DNA from: a virus
DNA: 23,261 nt
Strand: one strand, 5' to 3'
Virus record (IMG/VR): IMGVR_UViG_3300028840_001599
Location: 1 to 23,261 of that record
Below, piece after piece: positions 1-7,258 of the stretch (within the stretch, counting starts at the first letter, position 1; each line of letters starts with the position of its first letter). The notes below the pieces were generated by a model, which was not told the origin of the DNA, did no database searches, and saw nothing but the letters and a program-made list of their open reading frames with translations. A program made the translations under genes and the position numbers.

Positions 1-490
1 TGGCGTACAGATAGGGCTTGGCGTTGGGGTTCCCGTGGTCATCCGCCCGCGTCCAGTTCCTAGCGTCCCCAGGACAGTCACAGTAGGGAAGACTGGGGTC
101 CTTTGGTTCGTTCCTGGGCTCCAGGTCTCCGTAGGAATACTTGACCTCCTGGCCCGTCTCCGCGTTCACAAACCTGACATGGATGAAACAGATACAGGAT
201 CCCCTGTCCTGGCCTCCAATGTATTGGGCCACATAGTTCTCCGTGGCCAGGACAAACCCCGTATGGGCTCCGCTGGCCGCCGCGCCGTCATAGACAGGTC
301 CTTCAGGAAGCCTGAACTCTATGGGGTCAGGTGGGTGGTCTTTCGTCTTGTGGTCATAGGACCCACAGACTTCACAAGGTTCATACTTCTCCATCTGTTT
401 GTCCAGGATCTTCTGGAGCCAAGATGGGAGACTTTCCCTGATTGACTGGTAGATCTTGTAGAACCACTTCTTCTCATTTGATCCAGGCAT
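1..490 (-). CDS. Hypothetical protein with CxxC motif, 3' end beyond window
   Basis: An open frame runs from ATG at 490 to the left edge with no stop (163 codons visible). It begins MPGSNEKKWFYKIYQS. A C-E-V-C pair near residue 38, a C-I-C pair near residue 98 and a later C-D-C could form a small metal site. A ribosome binding site GGAGGG lies 8-10 bases upstream, just before the stop of the DpdA-like fragment at 493, so the gene belongs to the same operon. I do not recognise the family. The neighbouring DNA-modification gene gives only a weak hint of function. There is no signal peptide or membrane segment in the visible part. Confidence 0.75.
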   Translation of the reverse strand, partial: MPGSNEKKWFYKIYQSIRESLPSWLQKILDKQMEKYEPCEVCGSYDHKTKDHPPDPIEFRLPEGPVYDGAAASGAHTGFVLATENYVAQYIGGQDRGSCICFIHVRFVNAETGQEVKYSYGDLEPRNEPKDPSLPYCDCPGDARNWTRADDHGNPNAKPYLYA

Positions 491-492
491 GA

Positions 493-1344
493 TCAGCCCT
501 CCAATTCGTCCCAGGTGGTCATGGTGACCTCCCTGGTCTCTGGCTCCTTGTCCTTGATCGTTGGGACCAGAAGCCGCTTCCGTAGTTTGGGCATTAAAGC
601 CGCGTTCATTCTCATGATCACCCCAGGGGTGACCTCCTCTATGACCTCCTCTTGTAGGATCCAGGCCACTACAGAACAGACATCAGAGTCATCCCACTCC
701 CGTAGCTTCCGCCCATTCTGTAGCGCCTGGATGATTTCCACGTAGGCCCGCCGCTGTTCCAAGTCCTTGACCGCGTACCATCTGAACTTCTTGACCCAGT
801 CATTGACATCTTGATCAGACAGGGGTCCAGGGGGAACTCTGAAATCCCAGTATGGGGTGGTGGTCTTCCGTTCATCCAGCCAATGTTGAAGCCGCGTGTA
901 GGCTATCAGCGCCGTTCTGGACAGCTCCGCCTTCTCCCTCTTGGCTATCTTGGACCAGTCAAGCCCCTCCGCTTCAAAGTCCTCCTTCATCTGGACCCAG
1001 TCATCTTGTCTGTGGCGTGACAGCGTCTTCACCTTCTCTTCAGCGTCATCCCAGTAGTATAGACAGCCCCACCTTTCCGTGGTCTTCCAGGTGGTGGAGT
1101 CCGTGGTGTAGTAGATCCCCTTCTTCATGGACCAGTCATCAGTTATTCCAAAGCCGTGGACCCGGCACAGATAGGCCCTGGCCAGTGTTGTCAGATCCTC
1201 TACCACTTCCCTGTTCAGCCCCTTGGTGATCCCCACGTAGGGAAACCGCTGACACATGGTCTCCCACACCTGTGGCCCCATCTCTGGATGGAAGACCCTG
1301 ATCACAGGGACCCGTAGCTGGTCAAACAGGTCCCACCATTCCAT
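493..1344 (-). CDS. dpdA: DpdA-like tRNA-guanine transglycosylase fold protein, C-terminal fragment
   Basis: This is the C-terminal part of a queuine-tRNA-ribosyltransferase-like (TGT/DpdA) protein, the family that exchanges guanine in phage DNA for a 7-deazaguanine base. Visible motifs are PVIRVFHPE at 13-21, YVGITKG at 36-42, RVHGFGIT at 61-68 and YTTDSTTW at 79-86. The Asp of the DST-W motif is the expected nucleophile. The frame is the same as the N-terminal fragment at 1366-1593, the two being separated by one TAA codon at 1366-1368. Six codons between that stop and ATG 1344 (WVGLEQV...) also look like family sequence. The ATG has only a weak Shine-Dalgarno site. It could be the 3' half of a pseudogene or a separately initiated fragment. 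Confidence 0.6.
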   Translation of the reverse strand: MEWWDLFDQLRVPVIRVFHPEMGPQVWETMCQRFPYVGITKGLNREVVEDLTTLARAYLCRVHGFGITDDWSMKKGIYYTTDSTTWKTTERWGCLYYWDDAEEKVKTLSRHRQDDWVQMKEDFEAEGLDWSKIAKREKAELSRTALIAYTRLQHWLDERKTTTPYWDFRVPPGPLSDQDVNDWVKKFRWYAVKDLEQRRAYVEIIQALQNGRKLREWDDSDVCSVVAWILQEEVIEEVTPGVIMRMNAALMPKLRKRLLVPTIKDKEPETREVTMTTWDELEG

Positions 1345-1365
1345 GACCTGTTCCAGCCCAACCCA

Positions 1366-1593
1366 TTAGGCTTTGAAGTCATCCGTGTCCAGCTCCCGCC
1401 CCTTCTTCTGGAACGTGTAGGCTCCGCTGTCCACCATGAAGTCCACGTCTGGGTTGGCCTCTTTCCTCTGGACTATGATGTCTGGTCTTTCCCTCATTTT
1501 CCAATAGGATACCAGGACCGCGTCCACCTTGTATTCCGTGGCCAGGTTGAAGTAGAACCGTTCGTCACAGCCGCCAAAGAAGATCCTGGTCAC
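1366..1593 (-). CDS. dpdA: DpdA-like transglycosylase, N-terminal fragment
   Basis: This 75-residue reading frame starts with GTG at 1593, overlapping the upstream stop as GTGA. It carries the N-terminal signature of phage DpdA/TGT proteins: MTRIFFGG, then LVSYWKMR, then MVDSGAYTF at 53-61, whose Asp-Ser matches the general base of TGT enzymes. It ends at TAA right after DTDDFKA, where family members usually continue through a further strand-helix unit. The C-terminal part resumes in the same frame downstream. Compared from memory with intact relatives, about 20-30 residues seem to be missing between the halves, so the gene may be inactivated. Queuosine-pathway genes queC and queD at 7327-8537 support a 7-deazaguanine role. 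Confidence 0.6.
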   Translation of the reverse strand: MTRIFFGGCDERFYFNLATEYKVDAVLVSYWKMRERPDIIVQRKEANPDVDFMVDSGAYTFQKKGRELDTDDFKA

Positions 1594-1781
1594 TTCTTCT
1601 TCCTATCTGACCAGGACTCCTTCCAGCCCTGTTCTTCAGGTGGGGTGTCTATGTCTATGTCCGCCATCTTCGCCAGAAGCTTGACCAGCCCCACAGCTCC
1701 AGTCAGACAGAACAAGATCACCAGCCCCGTGATGGAGATGGCCGCCGCACATTTACAAACCAACAGGATAGTCTCCGCCAT
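1590..1781 (-). CDS. Small single-pass membrane protein
   Basis: A 63-residue protein with one long hydrophobic segment at about residues 5-38 (AISITGLVILFCLTGAVGL) followed by a charged tail ending in DRKKK. The ATG at 1781 has an excellent AAGGAGGAC site. The stop overlaps the GTG start of the DpdA-like gene, so the two are translationally coupled. Short hydrophobic proteins of this shape in phages are often holins, spanins or membrane regulators, but no family motif identifies this one. Confidence 0.7.
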   Translation of the reverse strand: MAETILLVCKCAAAISITGLVILFCLTGAVGLVKLLAKMADIDIDTPPEEQGWKESWSDRKKK

Positions 1782-1895
1782 TCAGTCCTCCTTGAAATGA
1801 TAGGTCACTAGCCCCAACCCACGCCTTGATGTGACCCGTGGCCAGGCTGTCATCCTCCTTGACACCGGTGTCATCCTGGCCGCCCTGGATTTCAC
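1782..1895 (-). CDS. Possible 37-residue basic peptide
   Basis: The frame starts with GTG at 1895, overlapping the stop of the preceding gene as GTGA, and ends in TGA directly before the ATG of the next gene, so it fills the operon gap exactly. A purine-rich GGAGGAAGAGGA sits just upstream. The peptide is rich in Arg, Ser and Val and resembles nothing I know. The perfect tiling argues for a gene, while the short length and lack of conservation data argue against it. Confidence 0.35.
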   Translation of the reverse strand: MKSRAARMTPVSRRMTAWPRVTSRRGLGLVTYHFKED

Positions 1896-2044
1896 TTCCT
1901 CTTCCTCCGCTTCTCCGTGAACCAGTCAAAGATAGCCCAGGTCAGCCACCCTGACGCCAGAACCAACAGAATGGTCATGGTCAGGAAGAAGAAGAACCCA
2001 CAGACCAAAAACATGGTCATGGTGACCTCTTCCAAAAACGTCAT
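1892..2044 (-). CDS. Small single-pass membrane protein (50 aa)
   Basis: Fifty residues from ATG 2044 to TGA 1892. The centre is very hydrophobic (VCGFFFFLTMTILLVLASG, about residues 14-32), followed by a Trp-rich stretch and a basic end EKRRKRK. The positive C-terminus suggests an N-out/C-in orientation. The ATG overlaps the stop of the upstream gene as TGATG, with AAGGAG ten bases upstream. It is the first of two tiny membrane proteins in the same operon, and both could act in one membrane complex or in lysis. The function is unknown. Confidence 0.6.
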   Translation of the reverse strand: MTFLEEVTMTMFLVCGFFFFLTMTILLVLASGWLTWAIFDWFTEKRRKRK

Positions 2045-2403
2045 CAGTCATCATCTCCTTCATCCAGGTAGCCGCCCATCTTCTCCAGACGCCTGGCACA
2101 CCTGGCCCGACAGACCAGGAAATGGGTGGGCTTCCAATCCACGCCCGCCCTTTCCAGCCTCTTCTCCTTGATGTTCCACGTGTTGACCCAGATCCGCTCC
2201 TGGGGTGTGGTAGGAACTCCGCACAGCTCACAGGCTATGATGGGTCCTTCTCCCTTGGTGGTCTTCTTCTGGGTCTTGATGGCCCAGGGGAAGGTCCGCC
2301 CGTAGGTCTCCGCCGCCCTGGCTGGTCCCGTCCTCTTGGGGGGCTCCTTCACCTTGGTGGCCGCCTTCTCCTTGACCTTGTCCATCCACAACAGAGCCGT
2401 CAT
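2044..2403 (-). CDS. Small zinc-finger-like protein
   Basis: A 119-residue protein with a Lys/Pro-rich N-terminus and two cysteine pairs, C-E-L-C at about 58-61 and C-R-A-R-C at about 97-101. They are spaced like a treble-clef or zinc-ribbon site. The end is acidic (DEGDDD). Its ATG overlaps the stop of the upstream 320-residue gene (ATGA). The Cys pairs suggest metal binding and perhaps nucleic-acid or protein contacts. I do not recognise the family. Confidence 0.75.
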   Translation of the reverse strand: MTALLWMDKVKEKAATKVKEPPKRTGPARAAETYGRTFPWAIKTQKKTTKGEGPIIACELCGVPTTPQERIWVNTWNIKEKRLERAGVDWKPTHFLVCRARCARRLEKMGGYLDEGDDD

Positions 2404-3362
2404 GACTTTCTAGCCTCCCTGACTTCTGTTCCTGTCTTGTGTAGGACTTCCCTGAATTCGTTGAACTCCTGGGGGGTCAGCCCGCGTGTCAGCTTGACCA
2501 GCTCCTCCTCCTTGTCCTTTGACTGGCCATCCACCACCAGGGAGATGGCCGCTTCCATGACTTCCTTGACCTTGGGGGACATCTTCATCCCGTTCAGGGT
2601 TTCTGTCCTGATGTCTGGAGCCGTAGCCGCTTTCCCCGCTGGTCCCGCGTTCTTCTTCTCCTTCTTGGGTGGGGGCTTTGGCTTCTCCTTCTCTACCTTG
2701 GGCCGTTCCTTGATCTGACCAGGTCTCCGTCTCCTCCGCCTGGACGGGAAAGCGTGGGCCTGGGTGACCCCCTCCACTGTCTTCCAGTAGAAGGCCGCCA
2801 GCTCTTCAGGGCTGTCAAAGGTTTCAGACGGGGCCTCCAACAGGACATCCATGAAGGAGTCAAAGTCCACGTCTGTGTCCAAATTGAACAGCGTGGTGGC
2901 CGTGAACTCCTTGGCTTCTGGGACCCCGTCCAAGATCATCCGCCGCCTGTTGGGGTTGTAGAAATCCAGGACCAGCCCGTTGGTGTCCACGATCTTGACC
3001 AGGGCCTCCCCGCTTTCTTCGTCCTTCCCTAGCCAGTTCTTCCCCGCGTTGGTCCTTCGCCAGTTCTTGTCAATCTTCCACCCTTTGGCCATCCCACCCA
3101 GGGACAGCGTGTCTCCCATAGCCATCAGAAGGTCCCGTTCACAGAAGATCAGATCCACCATGAACAGCCTGTCATCCATGGCCGCGTTCTTCCCTGGGTA
3201 GAAGACGTGGGTCCCTGTCTTGGAGTAGGAGGCCCAGACTTCCGTCAAGCCCGTGGCCACCACAGCCCGCCTGACTTCCTTCTTGTCAGCCAGGTAGGCC
3301 GCCGCCACACAGAAGAGCGCCGCGCCCTGGTCAGTCCTGATCTTGGACAGCGTGAACAACAT
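2400..3362 (-). CDS. Hypothetical protein next to the MoxR-VWA pair
   Basis: A 320-residue protein beginning one base after the stop of the VWA gene, with GGGGAGGGAC as ribosome binding site. Residues 1-200 look like a folded alpha/beta domain. Residues 208-243 form a basic Arg/Lys/Pro linker (six consecutive Arg, then repeated KEKPK-type units). Residues 255-320 look helical. No catalytic motif is evident. Its tight spacing suggests it works with the MoxR ATPase and the VWA protein, as MoxR operons often carry a substrate or adaptor protein. That role is inferred from position only. Confidence 0.75.
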   Translation of the reverse strand: MLFTLSKIRTDQGAALFCVAAAYLADKKEVRRAVVATGLTEVWASYSKTGTHVFYPGKNAAMDDRLFMVDLIFCERDLLMAMGDTLSLGGMAKGWKIDKNWRRTNAGKNWLGKDEESGEALVKIVDTNGLVLDFYNPNRRRMILDGVPEAKEFTATTLFNLDTDVDFDSFMDVLLEAPSETFDSPEELAAFYWKTVEGVTQAHAFPSRRRRRRPGQIKERPKVEKEKPKPPPKKEKKNAGPAGKAATAPDIRTETLNGMKMSPKVKEVMEAAISLVVDGQSKDKEEELVKLTRGLTPQEFNEFREVLHKTGTEVREARKS

Positions 3363-3363
3363 G

Positions 3364-4968
3364 TCAGTCCCTCCCCTTCACCGTGGTCACGATGTCCGCC
3401 AGGTCAGCCGTGGCTGAATTCATGATGGAGTAGCTGGTGGCCGCGTTGTAGAGCGTGTCATCAGTCCAGTCCTCCGTGTTCATGTAGTAGGTGGCGTCAG
3501 ACATCTGGATCACGTGTAGCTCCGTGTCCTGGAAATTGGGAAGGTCTTCTGGCCGTAGCCCCTGTTCAGCGTCAGTCAGGAGAAGGATCTTGGAGCGCCC
3601 AAGGTCAGAGTCCTGGGCCGCCTGGGCCTTCCTGATGTCCTTGACCGCCTGTTTCAAGGCCACGTCTATGGCCGTGGACCCGCCATTGAAGTCAGCCAGT
3701 CCTATGATCCGCCCAATGTGAGCAAAGCCCGCGTCAGTCTTCGCCGTATACAGGGGGCCAGGTCTTCCCGCGAAGGCCCGGAAGTAGGCCACCCCGTTCT
3801 TGGTGTTGATGTCATTCAGGAAGGCCAGGGAAAAGGCTGACGCAAAGCCGCCCTTAGACAGCGTCCAGCCGCCCCTCTTCTTGGCCGCGTTGACGGAGAT
3901 CTGGTCCATCATGGACCCTGACACATCCACCAGGATGTAGAGAAGGGGACGCCCCACGTGTTCCTGGTGTTCGTTCACCATCAGCGTCCCGTCCGCTATC
4001 TTCTGGAAGAAGACATCATCATCCATAGCCTGTTCCCTGGGGAGCGCGTCCACAGCCTGGGAAATATCGTGGATGGTGGTGACATCTTCGTCATCCGCTG
4101 GCGTTGGGGTCCTGCTCCTCTGGGTGTCTTCGTGGGTATTCAGGGCTCCTTCAATGAAGGTGACTATGTCCAGGATGGTCAGGATCCTGGCGTCCAGCCG
4201 TCCCGCCACCTGTTCCACAGCGCCAAGGAAGGCGGATCCTGTGAACGTGGACTGGGACTTCCCCTTTCCACCAGGGCCTCCGCCACCAAACATCTTCCCG
4301 CCAGCGCCGTCTTCATCGTTTTCACCGTCCGTCCCGCCAGCGCCCAGGATCTTCTTCAGCTCCTCCTCCACCTTGGGGTCCATAGGAACATTGACCCCCT
4401 GGGGAAGGATGGCCTCCAGGAACTTCCCTTCTGGAAGCTTGGCCGCGCCGCCCAGGAACCCGCCCTGGACCACGTTGGAGAACAGCTTGTTCAGATAGTC
4501 AGCGCCGTAGCCCACCAGACTGATCAGCCCGCTGGATGGGGGGTCAGGACAGTCTTCATGAACCAGCTTGTCCGGATAGGTGGTGTCATCCAGCCGCGCC
4601 ACAGCTATGTGGGCTCCAAACAGACAGTGATGTTGAAGGTTACACTTTTGACAGGTCTGGATCCGCCTGATCTTGGACAAGGTCAGGAGGACTCCCACCA
4701 ACTGTTCAGCTTCCTCCATAAGGGAGTCCGCCTTGACCTGTCCCCAGTAGGGCGTCTGTTCCAAGGAGGAGATCAGCTCCCGCCTCTGACAGTATTCCGT
4801 GAACTGGGGTCCCATGAAGACGCCCAATTCCTGGCTAGACAGGACCCGCCCGCCGCGCCGATACTTCAGAAGGTCAAGAAACAAAGAACCTTCCACGCCG
4901 TACTGAACGCCGTGTTCTTCCGCCGCCTTTTGTTCTTCCTTCGTGGTCTGTCCGTCCACTATCTCCAT
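3364..4968 (-). CDS. VWA (MIDAS) domain protein, partner of MoxR ATPase
   Basis: A 534-residue protein with a von Willebrand factor A domain at about 340-530. The metal-ion-dependent adhesion site is complete: DVSGSM (D348, S350, S352), Thr432 in GGSTAI and Asp466 in LLLTDAEQG. Upstream lie a Cys/His cluster (C106, C109, C115, C140) that could bind metal and a Gly-rich hinge at 209-235. The layout of an N-terminal helical region plus C-terminal VWA directly downstream of a MoxR/RavA-type ATPase resembles RavA-ViaA and CobS-CobT pairs, where the AAA+ motor remodels a target through the VWA protein. The ATG at 4968 has GGAAAGGG five bases upstream and overlaps the ATPase gene by 95 bases. Confidence 0.9.
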   Translation of the reverse strand: MEIVDGQTTKEEQKAAEEHGVQYGVEGSLFLDLLKYRRGGRVLSSQELGVFMGPQFTEYCQRRELISSLEQTPYWGQVKADSLMEEAEQLVGVLLTLSKIRRIQTCQKCNLQHHCLFGAHIAVARLDDTTYPDKLVHEDCPDPPSSGLISLVGYGADYLNKLFSNVVQGGFLGGAAKLPEGKFLEAILPQGVNVPMDPKVEEELKKILGAGGTDGENDEDGAGGKMFGGGGPGGKGKSQSTFTGSAFLGAVEQVAGRLDARILTILDIVTFIEGALNTHEDTQRSRTPTPADDEDVTTIHDISQAVDALPREQAMDDDVFFQKIADGTLMVNEHQEHVGRPLLYILVDVSGSMMDQISVNAAKKRGGWTLSKGGFASAFSLAFLNDINTKNGVAYFRAFAGRPGPLYTAKTDAGFAHIGRIIGLADFNGGSTAIDVALKQAVKDIRKAQAAQDSDLGRSKILLLTDAEQGLRPEDLPNFQDTELHVIQMSDATYYMNTEDWTDDTLYNAATSYSIMNSATADLADIVTTVKGRD

Positions 4969-6094
4969 CTGTAGCCCTTTCCCGGAGCGCGTCCGTGGCC
5001 TGGCCCCGGAGCGTTTCTATGGTGTCCGCTATTCCCTTGACCCGTTCGTCCAGCTCTGGTCCTAGGGACTTGGTGGCCAGGCCCGTGTAGTAGGCGTCAA
5101 GACGTAGAAGGTTCTGGCTGACCTCCGTCAGCCACCTGGGATCAGCCTTCTTCCGCGTGAACGCCCGCCTGAATTTCCCCAGAAGGTTCTCCGCCGCCCT
5201 GACATTGTTGTAGATAGCGTCTTCCGCGCCCATCTTCTTGGACACGTTCTCCAGCTTCTTCCAGAAGTCCGCCGGGTTTCCGCCCATGGGGACGATGGCC
5301 CAACACAGGGCCGCCAGGTCTATGGCCGTGACCACGTTGTCCCCGCGTAGCCAAGCGTGGGCCTTCATCAGGTCCAGACACCAGACCCTCCGCCTGGGGG
5401 AGATCACCGTGTAGGCGTCCTGACAACTGTCCAAGAACTCCGCCACGTAGGACAGAGTGAACGTGGACATGTGGACCCGCTTGACCGCCATCCGCGCCGC
5501 CTTGAAGTGTTTGAAAGACATCCGCTTCATGGGGGTCTTGTCCATGGACTGTTGGAACATCTTGACCTGGTCCGCCGGGGACATCTGGCCGTTCACTTCC
5601 ATCCTGACCAAGAACCTGTCCATCACCGCGTCCGTGGCCAGCTCTGGCTTGTAGTAGTTCGTGGTGGCCAAGACGGAGATCAGGGGACAGCGTTGAACGT
5701 GGCCCGTGTTCCTGGAGAAGGTCCGTTCATTCAGGACTTCCAGGATGGAACGAAGGAGCCCAGGATGGGCGTCAAACAGTTCATCCAGGAACCCAAAATG
5801 ACAGTCCACCAGGGAGCCCTGGGTGTTATGCTCCACTATCGCCTGGGTCCTGTACTTCTGAAGGTTCATGGGTCCAAAGATGTAGTCCGGGCTCATATCC
5901 CTAGCCAACTGGATCTTGAAGACGCTGGCCCCCTTTATCCCCCCAAGGAGAAGGGACGCCAACATGGACTTCCCTATCCCTGGGGGGCCTTTCAAGAGGA
6001 CGTGTTGGCCCGCCAACATAGCCAGCCCTGTCTGGTTGACTATTTCCTGTCTGTTGACCAGCCTGTTGGATACTTCAGCCAGTAGCCGCTTCAT
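4874..6094 (-). CDS. MoxR/RavA-type AAA+ ATPase
   Basis: A 406-residue AAA+ protein of the MoxR class. Walker A is GPPGIGKS at 36-43 and Walker B is FGFLDELFD at 100-108. Sensor 1 is N146 in LATTN, the arginine finger lies in DAVMDRF at 155-161, and a sensor-2-like SPRRR lies near 232. The stretches SPDYIFGPMNLQ and LLRSILEVLNERTF read like RavA. The last 35 residues (Gly/Arg/Asp-rich) look unfolded and are encoded in the part that overlaps the VWA gene in another frame. Such ATPases act as hexameric chaperones that load cofactors or remodel complexes with a VWA partner. The target here is unknown. Confidence 0.9.
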   Translation of the reverse strand: MKRLLAEVSNRLVNRQEIVNQTGLAMLAGQHVLLKGPPGIGKSMLASLLLGGIKGASVFKIQLARDMSPDYIFGPMNLQKYRTQAIVEHNTQGSLVDCHFGFLDELFDAHPGLLRSILEVLNERTFSRNTGHVQRCPLISVLATTNYYKPELATDAVMDRFLVRMEVNGQMSPADQVKMFQQSMDKTPMKRMSFKHFKAARMAVKRVHMSTFTLSYVAEFLDSCQDAYTVISPRRRVWCLDLMKAHAWLRGDNVVTAIDLAALCWAIVPMGGNPADFWKKLENVSKKMGAEDAIYNNVRAAENLLGKFRRAFTRKKADPRWLTEVSQNLLRLDAYYTGLATKSLGPELDERVKGIADTIETLRGQATDALRERATDGDSGRTDHEGRTKGGGRTRRSVRRGRFFVS

Positions 6095-6096
6095 GT

Positions 6097-7209
6097 CTAC
6101 TCCGCTTTGATGACTTCTACCACGTCCCCGTTGGGGAAGATCATGAAATACTGGACCCCGTCAGGTCCCTCTGTCTGGCCCACAAACTCCGTGTCAACAG
6201 GGCCTTCCTCTACTCCGTCCTTCCAGGTGAAGGTGTCATCCCCTTCATAGGTGTCCAGGGGAAGTCCGTTGGCGAACCCACAGCCGTTGTGAAGGTAGCC
6301 TTCACCCCAGTCATGACGGAGCCCGCTGTCATCGTAGAAGGCCGCTTCAAACCTGATGACCACGTCCTTGTCAGACATCCCGTTCAGCTCTTCCTGAACC
6401 ACAGCCGGAAGCTTGGGGACCCACCATTCCCTGGCCTCTTCCAGGGAGTCCTTGTAGTCATCCCCCACCATGGCCTTGGCCAGATCCAGGAAGGAGGACC
6501 AGTCAAAGGCTAGTCTGACATCGTCCTCTTCATCATCCTCTTCTTCCTCTTCTTCAGGGTCCTCCTCTTCATCGGACTGGTCATCCCCTGACCCCGCTTC
6601 TTCCGGATCTTCCTCTTCTTCGTCTTCCTGGCCCGGATCTCCGTCTTCTTCGTCATCCTGACCATCCGCTTCCGGTTCCCCGTCTTCTTCATCCTCCTGG
6701 TCTTCGTCCTCTTCTTGGGACCCGGACTGAACGTCTCCGCTATCCTGTCCAGTAGGCTCTTCCTCTTCATCATCCTGGTCATCCTCCTCTTCTGGCTTCT
6801 CCACTACACTCCCGTCAGCCAGGATCTCCCCCACCCTGGCGGAGATTTCGGAAAGAAGGAACGTCAGGTCAGCGTTCTCCAGCTCCACGCCAATCAGCTT
6901 CCCCGCCTCCTCCGCTTCCTCCAGCGTTGGGTCATAGTCCAGGTCCGCTTCATAGGCTCCGATCAGGACGCCCAACATCTTCCGCATCATGGGGACCCTG
7001 GTCTTGGGTTCAAACTGAAACCCTAGCGCCGCCGCCTGGGCCGTCAGCTCCGCCTTTTTCATCTTCGTCAGCTCTGAAAGAAGGGGGAGGACCCGTAGCT
7101 TGTCCCCAATGGCCTTTTCAGGGGAGACCGCCTCCCCCGTCAGGAGCGCCTGGGCCTTCTTCAACATCCCCATGGCGTCTTCAATCAGTCCAACAGCTTC
7201 CTGGTTCAT
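6097..7209 (-). CDS. Acidic protein with long Asp/Glu linker, first gene of MoxR-VWA operon
   Basis: The chosen start is ATG 7209, because CAAGGAGGAAAC lies right before it; an ATG ten codons upstream lacks such a site. The 370 residues divide into a helical N-terminal part (1-135), a nearly pure Asp/Glu/Gly/Ser/Gln tract (137-230) and a folded C-terminal domain with several Trp and aromatic residues (231-370). The N-terminal segment KKAELTAQAAALGF resembles a small SAP/Rho-N-like helical unit, also suspected in the ssDNA-binding-like protein at 15801. The acidic tract could mimic DNA, bind metal or hold a basic partner. It is transcribed from the promoter at 7259-7313. The family is not recognised. 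Confidence 0.8.
   Translation of the reverse strand: MNQEAVGLIEDAMGMLKKAQALLTGEAVSPEKAIGDKLRVLPLLSELTKMKKAELTAQAAALGFQFEPKTRVPMMRKMLGVLIGAYEADLDYDPTLEEAEEAGKLIGVELENADLTFLLSEISARVGEILADGSVVEKPEEEDDQDDEEEEPTGQDSGDVQSGSQEEDEDQEDEEDGEPEADGQDDEEDGDPGQEDEEEEDPEEAGSGDDQSDEEEDPEEEEEEDDEEDDVRLAFDWSSFLDLAKAMVGDDYKDSLEEAREWWVPKLPAVVQEELNGMSDKDVVIRFEAAFYDDSGLRHDWGEGYLHNGCGFANGLPLDTYEGDDTFTWKDGVEEGPVDTEFVGQTEGPDGVQYFMIFPNGDVVEVIKAE
6520..6801 (-). repeat. Low-complexity Asp/Glu-coding tract
   Basis: Within the acidic gene, about 94 codons are almost all GAT/GAC/GAG/GAA with a few Gly, Ser, Gln and Pro, giving long purine runs on the coding strand (TCTTC-type repeats on the plus strand). It is imperfect, with no fixed unit length, and looks like a slippage-prone linker that may vary in length between relatives. 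Confidence 0.8.
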
Positions 7210-7220
7210 GTTTCCTCCTT

Positions 7221-7233
7221 GTCTCTTGGAGAC
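7221..7233 (-). promoter_or_regulatory. Small hairpin next to ribosome binding site
   Basis: In the leader of the acidic-protein gene the RNA reads GUCUC-CAA-GAGAC, a perfect 5-bp stem with a 3-base loop. It ends directly before the AAGGAGG site of the start at 7209. It could tune translation or mRNA stability. It also covers the alternative start at 7239. Confidence 0.35.
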
Positions 7234-7258
7234 CTCCATTTTGGAACTTTTGTCCCAT

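Noticed and set aside
35-445. Plus-strand open frame of 136 codons at the left edge
   Set aside because: The minus strand has a continuous frame from ATG 490 with a ribosome binding site in line with the operon; the plus frame is its shadow.
1345-1368. Self-splicing intron or intein in the DpdA-like gene
   Set aside because: The fragments are separated by one stop codon and a few coding-like codons, with sequence apparently missing rather than added.
3958-4974. Plus-strand open frame of 338 codons
   Set aside because: It is antisense to the VWA gene with its clear MIDAS, has no ribosome binding site and is His/Pro/Leu-rich low-quality sequence typical of a GC-rich shadow frame.
5357-6085. 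Plus-strand open frame of 242 codons
   Set aside because: It mirrors the MoxR ATPase gene on the other strand and has no recognisable motif.
6470-6661. Plus-strand Ser-rich frame
   Set aside because: It is the antisense reading of the GAG/GAT-rich acidic tract.
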